Under the pieces are notes generated by a model. That model ran no database searches. It saw nothing but the letters and a program-made list of their open reading frames with translations, and was not told where the DNA came from. From assembly GCA_009193035.1 (NCBI GenBank), contig SWDT01000192.1, forward strand, positions 62,001-126,000: 64,000 nt of DNA, given 5' to 3'. The stretch is from Halicephalobus mephisto. Lineage: Eukaryota > Nematoda > Chromadorea > Rhabditida > Panagrolaimidae. The position numbers and the translations under genes are program-made. Each line of letters starts with the position of its first letter. Positions within the stretch are counted from its first letter, which is position 1. Positions 12,930 to 25,749 of the stretch are shown one piece after another.

Positions 12930-13617
12930 GAATCCACCCGGGGGCGTTCGTTTTTTGCCTCAGGAAAATTGCTTTTTTTCGAAAAGAAAGAAATACACTT
13001 TTTTGCGGTAATTTTTTTAAGAAAAAAACCAACCTGGTGCGGGGACCCGGTGTCCTTCGAGCAACCGGAGGGCGTGTTTGGCCTTGGTGCTGCCGGCCAG
13101 GTGGAGGGCGTAGGTGGCCACCGCCAAGCAATAAGGCTCCTCCGCCACCGAATCCACATGATTCTCCAAATACTCAATCGCCTCAGCGTTATCCAATCCT
13201 GTCGAGTCCATGAACAGAACTCTCTGCTTGAAGCACTTTCTTATATCCTCAACCACATCAATTTGTTTGAAAATTATCTATCTTAATCAAGGTTAAATCT
13301 ATAGTGAATGAAAACATTCTTGCTGATGTCTAATTTCAAGGATTAATTGTTCTTTGTATGCACCATTCAAGTTTGGTTCGAAATAATCTTGGATAGTGTC
13401 TACTTTTGGAAATTTACCGTCCTCATTCAGTCACTATCCAAGATTGATTTTTCTGAGAAATTGACTATAAGCAATCTTGGATAGTGTTTAATTCCGAAGA
13501 CTAATTGCATTTTTTAGTCACTATCCAAGTTTGGTTCCGATGTTTAGTAAAAATGTAAATTTGGATAGTGACTGGAAGAGAAGGTACATTTTTAAAATTG
13601 AACACTATCCAAGTTTA
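12718..13617 (-). pseudogene. Inverted partial copy of TEP exons (degenerate)
   Basis: On the minus strand this is a copy of about 37.37-38.54 kb of the TEP gene: the exon part with [19 protein letters not shown], the tRNA-bearing intron, and the start of the next exon ([11 protein letters not shown]). The homology ends abruptly at CCACCACCAG near 12718. Compared with the functional gene, the segment between the [13 protein letters not shown] part (here LFMDSTGLD) and [10 protein letters not shown] is missing, about 150 bases. There is no thioester exon, signal peptide or C-terminus. It continues on its 5' side into the same GGATAGTG motif intron, so exon, intron and tRNA were copied as DNA, not through RNA. 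The near identity of the retained part suggests a recent event. Confidence 0.85.
12873..12946 (+). tRNA. tRNA-Asn (anticodon GTT)
   Basis: A 74-base cloverleaf. Acceptor GCCTCCG pairs with CGGGGGC (one T-G pair), D stem GCGC/GCGC, anticodon stem TTCGG/CCGAA with loop CTGTTAA (anticodon 12907-12909), T stem GGTGG/CCACC with loop TTCGAAT, discriminator G. A T-run follows at about 12950, as expected for a Pol III terminator. CCA is not encoded. It is identical to the copy at 38316-38389. Confidence 0.97.
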
Positions 13618-13660
13618 GTCCTGGAAATTTACCGAAAGTAATCTTGGATAGTGTCTACTT
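13385..13660. repeat. Cluster of GGATAGTGAC motifs in the duplicated block
   Basis: Eight or so copies in alternating orientation. Up to about 13617 they match the reverse complement of the TEP intron at 37.37-37.69 kb. Confidence 0.85.
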
Positions 13661-16600
13661 TTGACAATTAATTTTCCTTTTTAGACACTTTCTAGAGAAT
13701 TTCTACTAAAATAAAGTTTAAATAATGCTATTTTTGATTAAATAATTTGCAAATTTAAAGACAGTTGTAACGGCTAAATTTGGATTAAGAAACGCAAATG
13801 GGGAGCGCGAGATAAGCCGATCTGCTTTTTGCCCGATGTCCGTTCTCGTCGATATCGGTCGATCGGCTTTCCGTCTTCTTCGAAAACTTTGTCCCGTAAA
13901 TTTGACCCGATTGAAATGAGATTTTTTTCAAATTGATCGAAAATTCAATTTCCTTAAAATTAAAATTTCCCGCCAAAAGTAATTTCAAGATGGATTGCGA
14001 ATGTTAATTGCCCGATCATTTTTTTTTCAGAAAAACCGGAACACCTTTGTGAATTTTCTTCGGAGTAGAATTTACAGAGATTTCCGGAATCTAATGAGAA
14101 ATTTTAAAACTTCATATAATGCTACAGAAACTTATATTTTTGTGGAAGTTAGTAAAATTTAGTGAAATTTTTTAATATTCTACAAAAATGTCTAAAATTT
14201 TTCAAAATCTTATAAAATTTTCTGAAATTTTTTAAAATCATAAAATTTTCTAAAATTTTTTAGAATTCTACAAAAATTTCTGAAATCTTTCAAATTTTTA
14301 TAAAGCCTTCTGAAATCTTTCAAAGTTTTATAAAATTTTCTGAAGTTTTTTAGGATTCTACAAAATCCCGAAATTTTCCAGAATCTTAAAATCTTCTGAA
14401 ATTTTCCAAAATTTTACAAGACCTTCTGAAGTCTTTGGAGATTCTGTAAAAGCTTCTGAAACCTTCCAGAATTCTGCAAAAATTTTCGGAATTTTCTAGA
14501 ATCTTACAAAAGCTTCTGAAACTTTCCAAAATTCTGTAAAAATTTTCGAAATTTTCTGGAATCTTACAAAAGCTTCTGAAACCTTCCAGAATCCTGCAGA
14601 AATTTTCGAAATTTTCTATAATATTACAAAAGCTTTTGAAACCTTCCAGAATCTCATGACGAATTTCAAAATCTTTCAGAATGTTATGTAAACTTTTGTA
14701 TTCATTTTAAACCGAAAATTCTAAAAATTCATGTCAGGATAATTTTCTAACAAGATCCATTTTTTTTTACAATAACGTGATTGCTCCGGAAAATGACCCG
14801 TGTGCCGTGAAGGCCAATTGGTTTTTTTTTTCGAATTTGTTTTTAATTTTCGGAATAAAAGTAACCAAAATTCCGAATTTAAAATTATTTTATTTTTTTA
14901 TAAAAATATTTAAAAAAATGAGAAAATTTTAAATTAAATTCAGTCATTTTTTAATTTTTAAAAATTTCTGTTTATAAAATTATTCAATTTTTTAAAAAAT
15001 TTTCAAAAATAAGGAAATTAAAAATATCAAAATTTTAATTCAGAAATTTTGTATGAAAAATAATTTTTTTGTTTTTATTGTGAATTGAAAATTTACAAAG
15101 TTTCTAAGATTTTTTGAATCTCATAGAAGATTTTGAAAATTTCTAGAATTTTAAAGTTTCTGAAATCTTCTGAAATTTTATGTAGACTTCTGAATTTTTT
15201 TGAAATTCACAGAAGTTTTGAATTTTTTTTTAATTTTAAAATTTCTGAAGTCTTCTGGAATTTTACATAGGCTTCTGAAATTTTTTGAATCTCATGGAAG
15301 ATTTTGAAAATTTCTAGAATTTTAAAATTTCTGAAATCTTCTGAAATTTTACGTAGGTTTCTGAAGTTTTTTGAATTTCACAGAAGTTTTGAATTTTTTT
15401 TAATTTTAAAATTTCTGAAGTCTTCTGAAATTTTACGTAGGCTTCTGAATTTTCTTAGAATTTCACAGAAGTTTTGAATTTTTTTTTAATTTTAAAATTT
15501 CTGAAGTCTTCTGAAATTTTATGTGGGCTTCTGAAGTTTTCTGAATTTTACAAGTTTTGAATTTTTTTTAATTTTAAAATTTTTGAAATCTTCTGAAATT
15601 TTCTAGAATTTCACTAGAATTTTTGAAATTTTCTAGAATTTAATAAAAGTTTCTGGAACCATTTGAAGTTTGTGAAGTTTTTGGAACCTCCTAAAATCAA
15701 GTGGAAATTTGAAACCACTTATTTCCCAAGGTTCTAAGTGCTCCAAAACGTTCCAAAAATTTGTTTCAAAACAATTTTGTAAACATTTTAGTTGTAATTT
15801 TTATATTCATAAAAATGAAATTTTTTAATTTTAAAAAATTGAAAAATCGAAAATTAAGAAATTCGAATCAAACTAATTCGGTTTTTTTATTTTCGAAGTC
15901 GAATTAGGTATTTTTTAATTTTCGAATTTGAATAAAATTAATTTGAATTTCAACTTTTTGAATCTAATTCGAATTTTTTAATTTTTGAATTAAAATAAAA
16001 TTAATTTGAATTTCAACTTTTCTATTTTCAAAGTCGAAGTCGAGTTTTTTAATTTTCGGATTATAATCGAATTAATTTAAATTCGAATTTTTTAATTTTT
16101 TAATTTTCGAATTTTTTAATTTTTAATTATAATCGAATTAATTAGAATTTCAACTTTTTGAATTTAATTCGAATTTTTCTACTTTTGAATCTAATTTTAA
16201 TTTTTTAATTTTTTAATTCTTGAATTTTGAATTAGAATCGAATTAATTAGAATTTCAACTTTTTGAATTTAATTTTTTAATTTTGAATTATAATCGAATT
16301 AATTAGAATTTCAACTTTTTGAATTTAATTCGAATTTTTTAATTAGAATCGAATTAATTTAAATTCGAATTTTTTAATTTTTCTATTTTTGAATTTTCGA
16401 ATTATAATCGAATTAATTTGAATTAATTTAAAATTCGCTTCGAAAGTTCGAAAATCGACAGCTTTGATCACGATCATTTTTTTGAGCGTCTAAGTTGTCT
16501 CAAATGTCACTTTTTAGAGACTTCGATTGGACCAAACTTGCTCTTCGATTTGACGGTGGACTTTCGGAGAAAGTTTTACTTTTTGGAAACTTGGATTTCT

Positions 16601-17900
16601 TTTGAAAAAGGTCAATTGTGGTCATTTTTCGGTTTTCTTTTTTTTTAAAAAAAAATTTTTTCGCTAATCCAAAATTATTTTTAAATTTTTGAATTTTTCT
16701 TTAAAATTGACGAAATTATTTTAATTTTTAAAAATTTCGCGGAGAAAATTTGTTTTTTAAGTTAATTTTGAATTTTTATTTTTACTTTAAAATTAACGAA
16801 ATTATTTTAATTTTTAAAAATTTCGTGGCGAGAATTTGTTTTATTTTTTTAGACTGATTTTGAATTTTTATTTTTTCTGTAAAATTGATGAATTTTTTAA
16901 AATTTTTCCGGAAAACTTTTACTTAGATTCAAAAGAAATAAAATTTATCATGATTATCAAAAAGTTCGTGATGAAATTCTTTTACTTTTTTGGTTAATTT
17001 TTACTTAAATTTAAAAAAAAATAAAATTTGTCGTGATTATTAGGAAATTTGTGATGAATTTTTTTTTACTTTTTTGGTTAATTTTTACTTAGTAGATTTA
17101 AAAAGATAAAATTTGTCGTGATTATCAAAAAATTCGTGATGAAATTCTTTTACTTTTTTGGTTAATTTTTACTTAAATTTAAAAGAAATAAAATTTGTCG
17201 TGATTATCAAAAAATTCGTGATGAATTTTTTTTTACTTTTTTGGCGAACTTTTACTCAGACTTGAAAATCAGCGAATTTGTCATGATTTTTGGGGGAATT
17301 CGTGATGAGAATTAATTTCAATTTTCTTTTAAACTTGATTTTCTGCAAAATTTCATTCATATTTCGAAATGATGAAATTTCCCATAATCATTGGAGAATT
17401 CGTGACGAGATTTAATTTCTTCACTTTAGGTTGTTACGCAAAATCTCATTCATATCCAAAAATAATCAATTTTGTCATTATTAGGAACTTTTGTGACGAA
17501 ATTTGACTTTATTAAATAAATTTTTAAAATTCATCTATTTTTGAAATTAATTATCTTCTTTATGGTTTTTTGGAAAATTTCCTTGTAAAAAATCAACTTA
17601 ATTTTTTAAAATTCATTTATTTTTGAAATTGATTATCTTCATTATGGTTTTTTGGAAAATTTCCTTGTAAAAAATCAATTTAATTTTTAAAATTTATCTA
17701 TTTTTGAAATTAATTATTTTCATTATGGTTTTTTGAAAACTTCCTTGTAAAAAATCGACTTAATTTTTTAAATTTCATTTATTTTTGAAATTTATCGTTT
17801 TTGTTGTATTTTTTCAGTAATTTTCGTGGTAAAAATTGGTTTTATTTTTTGAAAATTATTTATAAAATTTATTTATTTTCGAAATTTATCGTCTTTGTTG
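13661..17900. other. Gene-poor, repeat-built AT-rich region
   Basis: No secure gene. 13780-13910 is a GC-richer patch open on both strands. 14100-14700 and 15070-15660 are diverged arrays of TTCTGAAATTTT type. 15890-16440 is an array of GAATTAATTTGAATTTCAAC type. About 16900-17270 is an ~84-base tandem repeat (four copies containing TTCGTGATGAAATTC). About 17500-17920 is an ~80-base repeat (TTATCTTCATTATGGTTTTTT). 16460-16620 is a more complex patch open on both strands, preceded on the plus strand by CACTTTTTAG, and could be an isolated exon of an unrecognised gene. Confidence 0.5.
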
Positions 17901-18181
17901 TGAATTTTCGTGGTAAAAATCGGTTTTATTTTTCGCGATTCTTGGTTGAACGATTCTGACAGAACTAATGATTCAAAACCGAAAGATGCGCAAGTCACTA
18001 AAAATGACCTCTTTGAAAAATTAAATTATTTTTATTCAGATCTTTTGGCATACTTGAATAGTTTGCAAAATTCGGTCAGTTGCAATTATGAGATTTTCAA
18101 TTATCGATTTTTCTTCCAAGTGAAAATGAAATTAGTTCAAGAAGTTATAAATTTTCCGTCGTTTTTTGGTAGGTAACTTAT

Positions 18182-21100
18182 TTCATAAAAATTTAAAAAA
18201 TAAAAAGTAGAAATTTAGAATTTTCGTTTTGAAACAACATTTATGATTTTTTTGTTTAAAAATGATTTTCTGAAAGTTGTAGGATTATTTAAATTTTGGG
18301 GATAAAAATGACCCTTAAGTCGTGTTAGAAAAGCCCGGATTCGACTTGGACTGCCGCCTTAGAGCCCGGACTTTGAAGACCAACTTCGACCTGCAGGTCT
18401 GATGCTCAGCCTTGACTTCAATCTCCGACCTTTAACCTTCATCAAGTGGAACAGACGTCGAAAGTGACAGTCAAAGTCGGAATTCCGTTTTCAAACAACA
18501 TTCGTGATTTCCTAACAAATACCTCACCTAAACCGGTGGGATTTCATCCAACTTTTTCCAAAACTAGGTCCTAACGCGAAAAATCTGAATTTTGAAAATT
18601 AGGTCTTGCAACGAAAAATGTGAATTTTTGGAAGGATATTCTAACGCGAAAAATGTGAATTTTGGGAAATATATCCTAACGCGAAAAATGTGAATTCTGA
18701 AAACTAGGTCTTGCCACGAAAAATTCAAATTTTGGGAAGGATATCCTAACGCGAAAAATCTGAATTCTGAAAATTAGGTCTTCCCACGAAAAATGTGAAT
18801 TTTGAGAAGTTATCTTGTTACGAAAAATCTGAATTTCGAAAACTAGGTCTTGCCACGAAAAATCTGACTTTTTGGAAATATATCCTAACGCGAAAAATCT
18901 GAATTCTGAAAATTAGGTCTTGCCACGAAAAATCTGAATTTCGGAAATTGTACCCTATTATGGAAAATCCAAATTTTGTTTTCGAACTTCGGTAAAACGG
19001 AGATCTGGTTGAAATGGCCATGCTTGAGTTGAGGTGGGGATTAACCTGGATAACTGCCTAGTTTTGACTTATGGTCGGATGTGGAGCTCGGAGATCAGCC
19101 TCATGAAGACAAAAACGATGCTGAAATTTAGAATTTGAAAAAATTCCAGAAAGTAGAAAATGTTGAAAAAAATATACTGTAACAATTTTTATGAATATTT
19201 TTTGTTTTGAGATTTTTGCTCAAATAAGATTTTCCAAAATTTATTTTTCGAAAATTTTTTATTTTAAAAATTCGACGAAAATTATTTCTTTATTTTTAAT
19301 TAAAATCTTCCAAAATCCATGTTTTGAGATATATACTGTAGGGGAATTCAATCTGTTTCCTTAATTGACTAGTTCTGCACAAATTACTACTTTATTTATT
19401 CGAGTAACCAAGTAACAAGTAGTAATTAGCAGTAACTTCTGGTAGTTCAGTTTCGTCCTCCTTCTTGTCTGATTTCCTAATGACGTCACAATTGCAATTT
19501 TTTAGACAAGTTGGATCCCTACGCCTCAGGGACTTTCGTGCTGAGAACTTTCGCAACATACTGTATTTTCAAAGATACTGTACAATTAAAAAGTGTAAAA
19601 AAAAATTTATTTTTATAAATTTTCTGCTTTTTAATTTCCCAAAGATACTGTACAATTAAAAATTTGCATAATTTTGAAAATATTTGCGATTTTAAATAAA
19701 TAATTATTAATCGTTTTTTTGGTTTTGAAAATAAATATAAAAGTTGTGGAAATTCTCACTTTTGTTCAGTCCGTGAACCTGACTGACCGATATCCTGCGT
19801 GTCCAGTTTACTTTTGGGATTATCAAATTTCCTTTCATCAAATTTTCCCCGCTGGATTTGGGGTTTTCGTCGTCTCGATTTTGAAGTCGATTGAAAGGGA
19901 TTCTTTGGTTTAGTTTTTAAGCTTCTTGTTTTGAAATATCTCAATGAAGCAGACAAACTTTAAAAGTTTCGCAAAATTATTGTTTTTTTTAGATTTTTTA
20001 AATTTGAGAAGTTTTTCAGAATCATAAAAGATTCCAGAGTTTTTTAATATTTTTGGAAACTTTTGGAGTTTATTAAAATCAGAAATTTTTCAAAGTTTTT
20101 ATAAAAATTATTGAAATTTGTGGAATTTTATAAGATTCCATGATTTTTCAGAATCTTTATAGAGACTTCTGGAGTCTATGAAACCTTGTAAAATTTTCAA
20201 AGTTTTTATAAAAATTATTCCAATTTCGTAGAATCCTGTAGAAAATTCCAGAATTTTTCAGAATCTTTGCAGAAAGTTCTAGAGTTTATTAAAATCTTAG
20301 AAATTTTTATAAAAATTATTCAAATTTCTTAGAATTTGGCCGAAGATTCTAGAATCTTTCAGAATCCATTGGAACTTCTGAAATTTTATAAAATTTTGTA
20401 AAACTTTTTGAAATTTTTTAGAATCTTATTAAAAATTTTTAGAATTCTTTGTTTTTATAAAAATTTTCGAAGATTTCAAAAATGAAATAATTTAAAAAAT
20501 AAAATTTCGAATGGAATTTTTGTTTTTTTCTTAGTCAAAAACACGTTGTTTTTCGTTTTTTTAATATCAAAACATGTGCAGGAATGCAGAACTTCTGAAA
20601 ATTGTAAAAATATAAAAATTAATTTAAAAATTGTAAATTTTAATAAAAATGATTTTTATTTTTTTTATAAAATTTCCGAAAATTGTAAAAATATAAAAAT
20701 TAATTTAAAAAAATGTAAATTTTAAATTAAATTTTAATAAAAATAATTTTTATTTTTTATTTTTTTATATAAAATTTCCGAAAATTGTAAAAAAATTTCT
20801 GAAAATTATAAAAATATAAAAATTAATTTAAAAATTACAAATTTTAAATATTTTAATTTTTAAAATTTTAATAAAAATAATTTTTATTTTTTATTTTTTA
20901 ATATAAAATTATATATAAAATCATGAAGAAATTTTTAATCATTCTAAAAATAAAAATTTTATTTAAAATTTATAATTTTTAAATTAATTTTTATATTTTT
21001 TTAATTTTTAAAATTTTAAAAAAATAAAAAATTCATCGAATGGAAAATTTTCTTATTTTTTGAATTTATTAAAATAATTAAAATTTGATTTTTTTTAACA

Positions 21101-22005
21101 TTGATTTTGAAAACAAAACGAAATTTTAATTTTTCACTTTTCTTTAATCAACAAATTTCATCATTTTTGTTGATTTTCTTTTTTATTATCTGAATTAACT
21201 TTTTTTATTTTTCATGAATTTTCAAAACTTCCTTCTGTTCAATTTTGAAACTTGTGGTTCGTTTTATTGAAGTTCAAAATCAAAATTCGAGGTCGAAATT
21301 TAAACTTTTCGTTTTAAAAAAACATTTATAAAATTTTTTAATTTTTAAAATGAAAAATTCTAATTTAAAATTCTAACTGAAATTTTCAACTTTTATAATT
21401 CGAAGTATTGTAATTCGTTTTATTAAAGTTGATGGTTAATATTCGAAATCAAAATTTGAATTTTTCGTGGCAAGACCTAATTTTCAGAATTCACATTTTT
21501 CGCGTTAGAATATCTTTCCCAAAATTCACATTTTTCGTAACAAGATAACTTCTCAAAAATTCACATTTTTCGTTGCAAGACCTAATTTTCAGAATTGAGA
21601 TTTTTCGCGTTAGGACCTAGTTTTGGAAAAAGTTGGATGAAATCGCACCGGTTTAGGTGAGGTATTTGTTAGGAAATCACGAATGTTGTTTGAAAACGGA
21701 ATTCCGACTTTGGCTGTCACTTTCGACGTCTGTTCCACTTGATGAAGGTTAAAGGTCGGAGATTGAAGTCAAGGCTGAGCATCAGACCTGCAGGTCGAAG
21801 TTGGTCTTCAAAGTCCGGGCTCTAAGGCGGCAGTCCGAGTCGAATCCGGGCTTTTCTAACACGACTTAAGGGTCATTTTTATCCCCGAAATTTAAATAAT
21901 CCTACAACTTTCAGAAAATCATTTTTAAACAAAAAAATCATAAATGTTGTTTCAAAACGAAAATTCTAAATTTCTACTTTTTATTTTTTTAATTTTTATA
22001 AACAG
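18182..22005. mobile_element. Foldback element with ~0.5-kb inverted arms
   Basis: The left arm (about 18185-18730) and right arm (about 21465-22003) are near-identical reverse complements. Both carry the same unusual GC-rich core (AGCCCGGATTCGACTTGG, CGACCTGCAGGTC, CCTAAACCGGTG). The inner part of each arm is a tandem repeat of about 66 bases (CCTAACGCGAAAAATCTGAA), longer on the left, up to about 18985. Between the arms lie 2.5 kb of mostly AT-rich DNA with one candidate gene on the minus strand. I could not identify a target-site duplication. The structure fits a foldback or long-TIR DNA element; a recent inverted duplication is the alternative. Confidence 0.75.
19392..19957 (-). CDS. Candidate two-exon basic protein inside the foldback element
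   Basis: Minus-strand exons 19957-19760 and 19560-19392. The first ends at a strong donor (AA|GTGAGAATT) in phase 2; the second starts after GAAAATACAG in exactly the matching phase and runs to a stop. The product is very basic (KSRRRKPQIQRGKFDERKF; MLRKFSARKSLRRRDP) with an acidic stretch and three Cys near the middle. The upstream part and start codon were not found, and the first exon's acceptor (TTTTAAAG) is weak. I recognise no domain. It could belong to the element or be chance. Confidence 0.3.
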
Positions 22006-22439
22006 AAAATTTGGTAAAGTTTAATTTTAAAATTTTTAATTTTTAATTTTTTAATTTTTAATTGCTGTAAAAATACAACTAAACAATAGGATTTTTGTGG
22101 ACAGTTTTGTTTTTTCCAGTTGACCTTGAGGGCGTTTTCTCGTTAAATAGACTGGGAAACGGAAGAAGTACTCGAGTCGATTGTCTTCCGATCAGTCCTG
22201 TTTCTTTGAAAATTTTAAAATTAGAACTTCAGGAGAAATTCAAGTATTTTTATTCAAAAATTCAGAATTAAGTAGTTTCAAAATTGTTACTTTTTAAAAG
22301 TTTTCTATTTTTGGAATTGTTTGAAATTTTTTAATTTTAAAAATTTTAAATTTTTTTTATTAAATTTAAAATAATTTTTTTCTCATTGAATATTTTAAAA
22401 ATTTTTAAAATGAGGAATTAGTTTAGGTCACGAAAAAAT

Positions 22440-23215
22440 CAGAAATTAATTAATTTCGTTTTGGGACCAAAGTAGTCAACATTATTTTAAAATTATAACT
22501 TAATTAATATGATTTTGGAGTTACGATTTAATTAATTTCTTCTCGGGACCAAAGTAGTCAACATTAGTTTAAGATTATGGCTTTGAAATTAAGACTTATT
22601 TTCTTTCGCTTTGGGACCAAAGTAGTCAATATCAGCTTAAGATTATGGCTTTGGAATTAAGATTTATTTTCTTTCGCTTTGGGACCAAGTTAGTTAACAT
22701 TATTTTAAAATTATGACTTCGAAATTACGATTTAATTAATTTCGCTTTGGGACCAAAGTAGTTAACATCAGCTTAAAATTATGACTTTGGAATTAAGATT
22801 TAATTACTTTCTTCTCGAGACTAAGTTAGTTAACATCAGCTTGAAATTATGAGTTTCGAATTAAGATTTAATTAATTTCTTCTCGGGACCAAGTTAGTTA
22901 ACATTATTTTAAAATTGACTTCAGAATTAAGATTTAATTAATTTCGTTTTGGGACCAAAGTAGTCAACATCAGCTTAAGATTATGGCTTTGGAATTACGA
23001 TTTATTTTCTTTCGCTTTAGGACCAAATTAGTCAACATTAGTTTAAAATTATGACTTCAGAATTAAGATTTATTTTCTTTCGTTTTGGGACCAAGTTAGT
23101 TAACATTATTTTAAAATTATGACTTCAAAATTACGATTTATTTTCTTTCGCTTTAGGACCAAATTAGTCAACATCAGCCTAAAATTATGACTTCAGAATT
23201 AAGATTTATTTTCGA
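22440..23215. repeat. ~70-80-bp tandem repeat (GGGACCAAAGTAGTCAACAT)
   Basis: About ten copies of a unit containing TTTGGGACCAAAGTAGT, ATTATGACTT and AATTAAGATTTA; copies are well conserved. Confidence 0.85.
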
Positions 23216-23355
23216 ATCGAAAATCACCATGATCTAATTTTTTTTCGAAACTAAGATACAATGAATATTTTTTCAAGTTCAAGATGTACTTGATGTCTTT
23301 TCAAGCCTAAAATCCGGTTAGAAGTCTTTGGAAAATTTTTCTGCTTTCAACTCAC

Positions 23356-25392
23356 GATCCCAAAGGAAATCTTCATCCATTGATTTCCCACAAGTCCACT
23401 ACATTTACCGAAAATGACCTCTTTTGTGCATTGACTAAATAAATTCTTTGATGAAGAAAATGAAATTTGACACTTGTTCTTTCCTTGACCAAACCTTTGG
23501 CTCACTTTCTCGAGTTCCTGTTTGTGTTCTAGAAAATTTTTATTTTTTTAAAAAATAGGATAATTTTTATTTTTTTAAAAAAGTTTAATTTTTAATTTCT
23601 CTAAAAATAAGGTAATTTTTATTTTTAATTTTTAAAAAAAAAGGATAATTTTTATTTTTATTTTTTTAAAAAAATAAGATAATTTTTATTTTTTTTATAG
23701 AAATTTTAACTTTTTATTTTTTTTAAAAAGGATAATTTTTATTTTTTTAAAAATAAGGTAATTTTTATTTTTATTTTTTTTAAAATTAGATAATTTTTAA
23801 TTTTTTTACAGAAATTTTAACTTTTTATTTTTTTTGTAAAAATAGGATAATTTTCCTTTTTTTTACAGAATTTTTATTTTTTATTTTTTTTACAAAAATG
23901 GCTGGTTTTTAATTTTTAATTCTTTATTTTTTGGAACTTCTTTTAACCGGTTTTATTTGGCCAAGTGTAATTAGTGAATCATTTTTCAAATTGAAGCTTT
24001 TGGAAAATTCCTGAATTCGTCCAACAAAATTGAAACACTTCAGAATTTTAAAAATAACTGAAATTTTTTGGATTCTGGTGAAAAATTTTCGAAAATTCTA
24101 AAAATTGAAATTTTTAAAGTTTCTAAAAATTGGAATTTTTGGATTTTGATGAAAATTTTCCAAAATTCTGAAACTTAAAAATTTCGAAATTTAGGATTTT
24201 TGTAAAATTCTATAATTTTTTTATATTTTATAAATTTTCCAAAATACAGTAAAAAATTTTGAAATTTAATATTTTTGTAAAATTTTTGAAAATTTTGAAA
24301 TTTAAAAATTTTTTGAAAATTCTGAAGGTTTAAAAATCTTCTGGAATTTTCCAGGATCTTGTTGAGGATTCTGAAACCTTCAAAACAAGATTTTTTTAAA
24401 TTTTGGAATTTTTTATTTTTGAAATTTTAGAAAACTGAAAAATTCCGAAAATTTAACAAGAGATTCTGAAGCTTTTTAAAATTTTTCAGAATTTAATAAA
24501 ATTGTTTAAAAATTAAAAACTTATTTTTATGAAAAAGTTGATTTTTGATTTTTTAAATTTTTTTATTTTATTCGATGATTCATTTTTCAATTTTCATCGG
24601 TGTTTATCTGAAAAACAAAAAAAAATAATTTTGGAATTGTCGTAAATCCAAATCTTTGATCGGAAAAGTTCATTCAGCACTTTGATTGTCCTCGGAACTG
24701 CTGACTTGCCGGATTTCTGACATGTTATGAGTCATCCCAGACTGAAAACAAAAAGTTTTTTTTTAGATTGATCGATCTGATCAAGACTGCCTCAGGAAAA
24801 GAAATAAATACCCCAGAATTTCGGGATAATTGGTTTTTTGTTTTTTTCGTTGTTTAAAATTTGGTGTTGTGATCAAATTGCCAAATTGAAAATACACATT
24901 GCGGCATTCGGGACGTTTCGCCAAACGGCGAGATTTTTGAAATTTAAAATTTTTAAGCATAATTTTGTTTTTTGGCGTTCATACCAGTTTGCCAATGAAT
25001 TTGTTTTCTGAATTCTAATGGTCTCGAAGCGATTTTGTATTTATAACATTTGGGACATCTCGCCAAACGGCGGGATTTTTGAAATTTAAAATTTTTAAAT
25101 ATAATTTTGTTTTTTGGCGTTCAAACCAGTTTGCCAATGAATTTGTTTTCTGAATTCTAATGGTCTCGAAGGGATTTTTTACTTATGGTATTCGGGACAT
25201 TTCGCCAAACGGCGGGATTTTTGAAATTTAAAATTTTTTTATTCTTTTGGCATTCAGAATTTTTTGCCAATTGTGTAATTTTCGTTGAATTACAAATTTT
25301 CGATTTATTTTTTTCAAGATTTCACAAAATGAATGTTTTCCATTATTCCATCACGTACCTGTCCAACTTGTTTCGCGGGGCGGATTATCCAT
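23356..25392 (-). other. Candidate minus-strand exons, unrecognised gene
   Basis: 25392-25359 reads MDNPPRETSWT and ends at a donor (ACAG|GTACGTG) in phase 1. 23528-23356 starts after TTTTCTAG in matching phase 1, encodes EHKQELEKVSQRFGQGKNK and onward, and ends at a strong donor GTGAGT. A third possible exon near 24744-24665 follows TTTTTGTTTTCAG but fits only in another phase. No continuation was found, so this is a fragmentary call. Confidence 0.25.
24905..25265. repeat. 142-bp tandem repeat
   Basis: CGCCAAACGG starts at 24919, 25061 and 25203, exactly 142 bases apart; each unit also holds TTTGTTTTTTGGCGTTCA. Confidence 0.85.
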
Positions 25393-25749
25393 CTTCCCCA
25401 TCAGCCAATGTTCATTTTTTTCACTTCACAATTTGGATCAGCAAATCGAAAAATGCATTTGCTGATCGCTCTGACGATTTTAGCATTTCCTTGTTGAATT
25501 TTTTTGGTTTTTTTAAAACATGAACAGCTTTCATTTTTTATTTTTTTTAATTTTTCAATTGACAGCCGCGTTTTTGGAATTTTTTGTTTTTTAACATTGA
25601 CACGAGTTATTACAATTTTGAGGACAAATTTCTGATGAAATTTGAGAATGTTCTCAGGGTTCGGCCTTTCTTAAAGATTACTCGAAACGAATCCCCGCGT
25701 GCCAATTCTAAAAGTTTAAAAATCAATTTTTTGGTTTAAAGGATCAGGG

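Larger units (their letters stand above)
17930..22271 (+). other. Candidate exons of an unrecognised plus-strand gene flanking the foldback element
   Basis: 17930-18171 is open with a coding-like pattern (codons mostly purine-first) and ends TTTTTTG|GTAGGT, a good donor in phase 1. 22120-22271 follows a strong acceptor (TTTTTTCCAG), is open only in phase 1, and encodes LGNGRSTRVDCLPISPVSLK and a stop. The two phases match, and the intron between them would consist almost wholly of the foldback element. I see no acceptor for the first exon and no start codon, and I do not recognise the protein. Chance open frames are possible in this DNA. Confidence 0.25.

Noticed and set aside
12779..13213. 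Plus-strand open frames over the tRNA copy
   Set aside because: They run through the tRNA and antisense to the TEP exon copy; open only because of the low stop content of that GC-rich segment.
12190..13660. CRISPR-like array of regularly spaced short repeats
   Set aside because: The motif alternates in orientation, spacing is irregular, the organism is clearly a eukaryote with introns, and no cas genes are present.
16460..16620. Exon on either strand
   Set aside because: Both strands are open; the plus reading has an acceptor (CACTTTTTAG) and the minus reading starts with an ATG, but neither connects securely to other exons, so I left it as a note.
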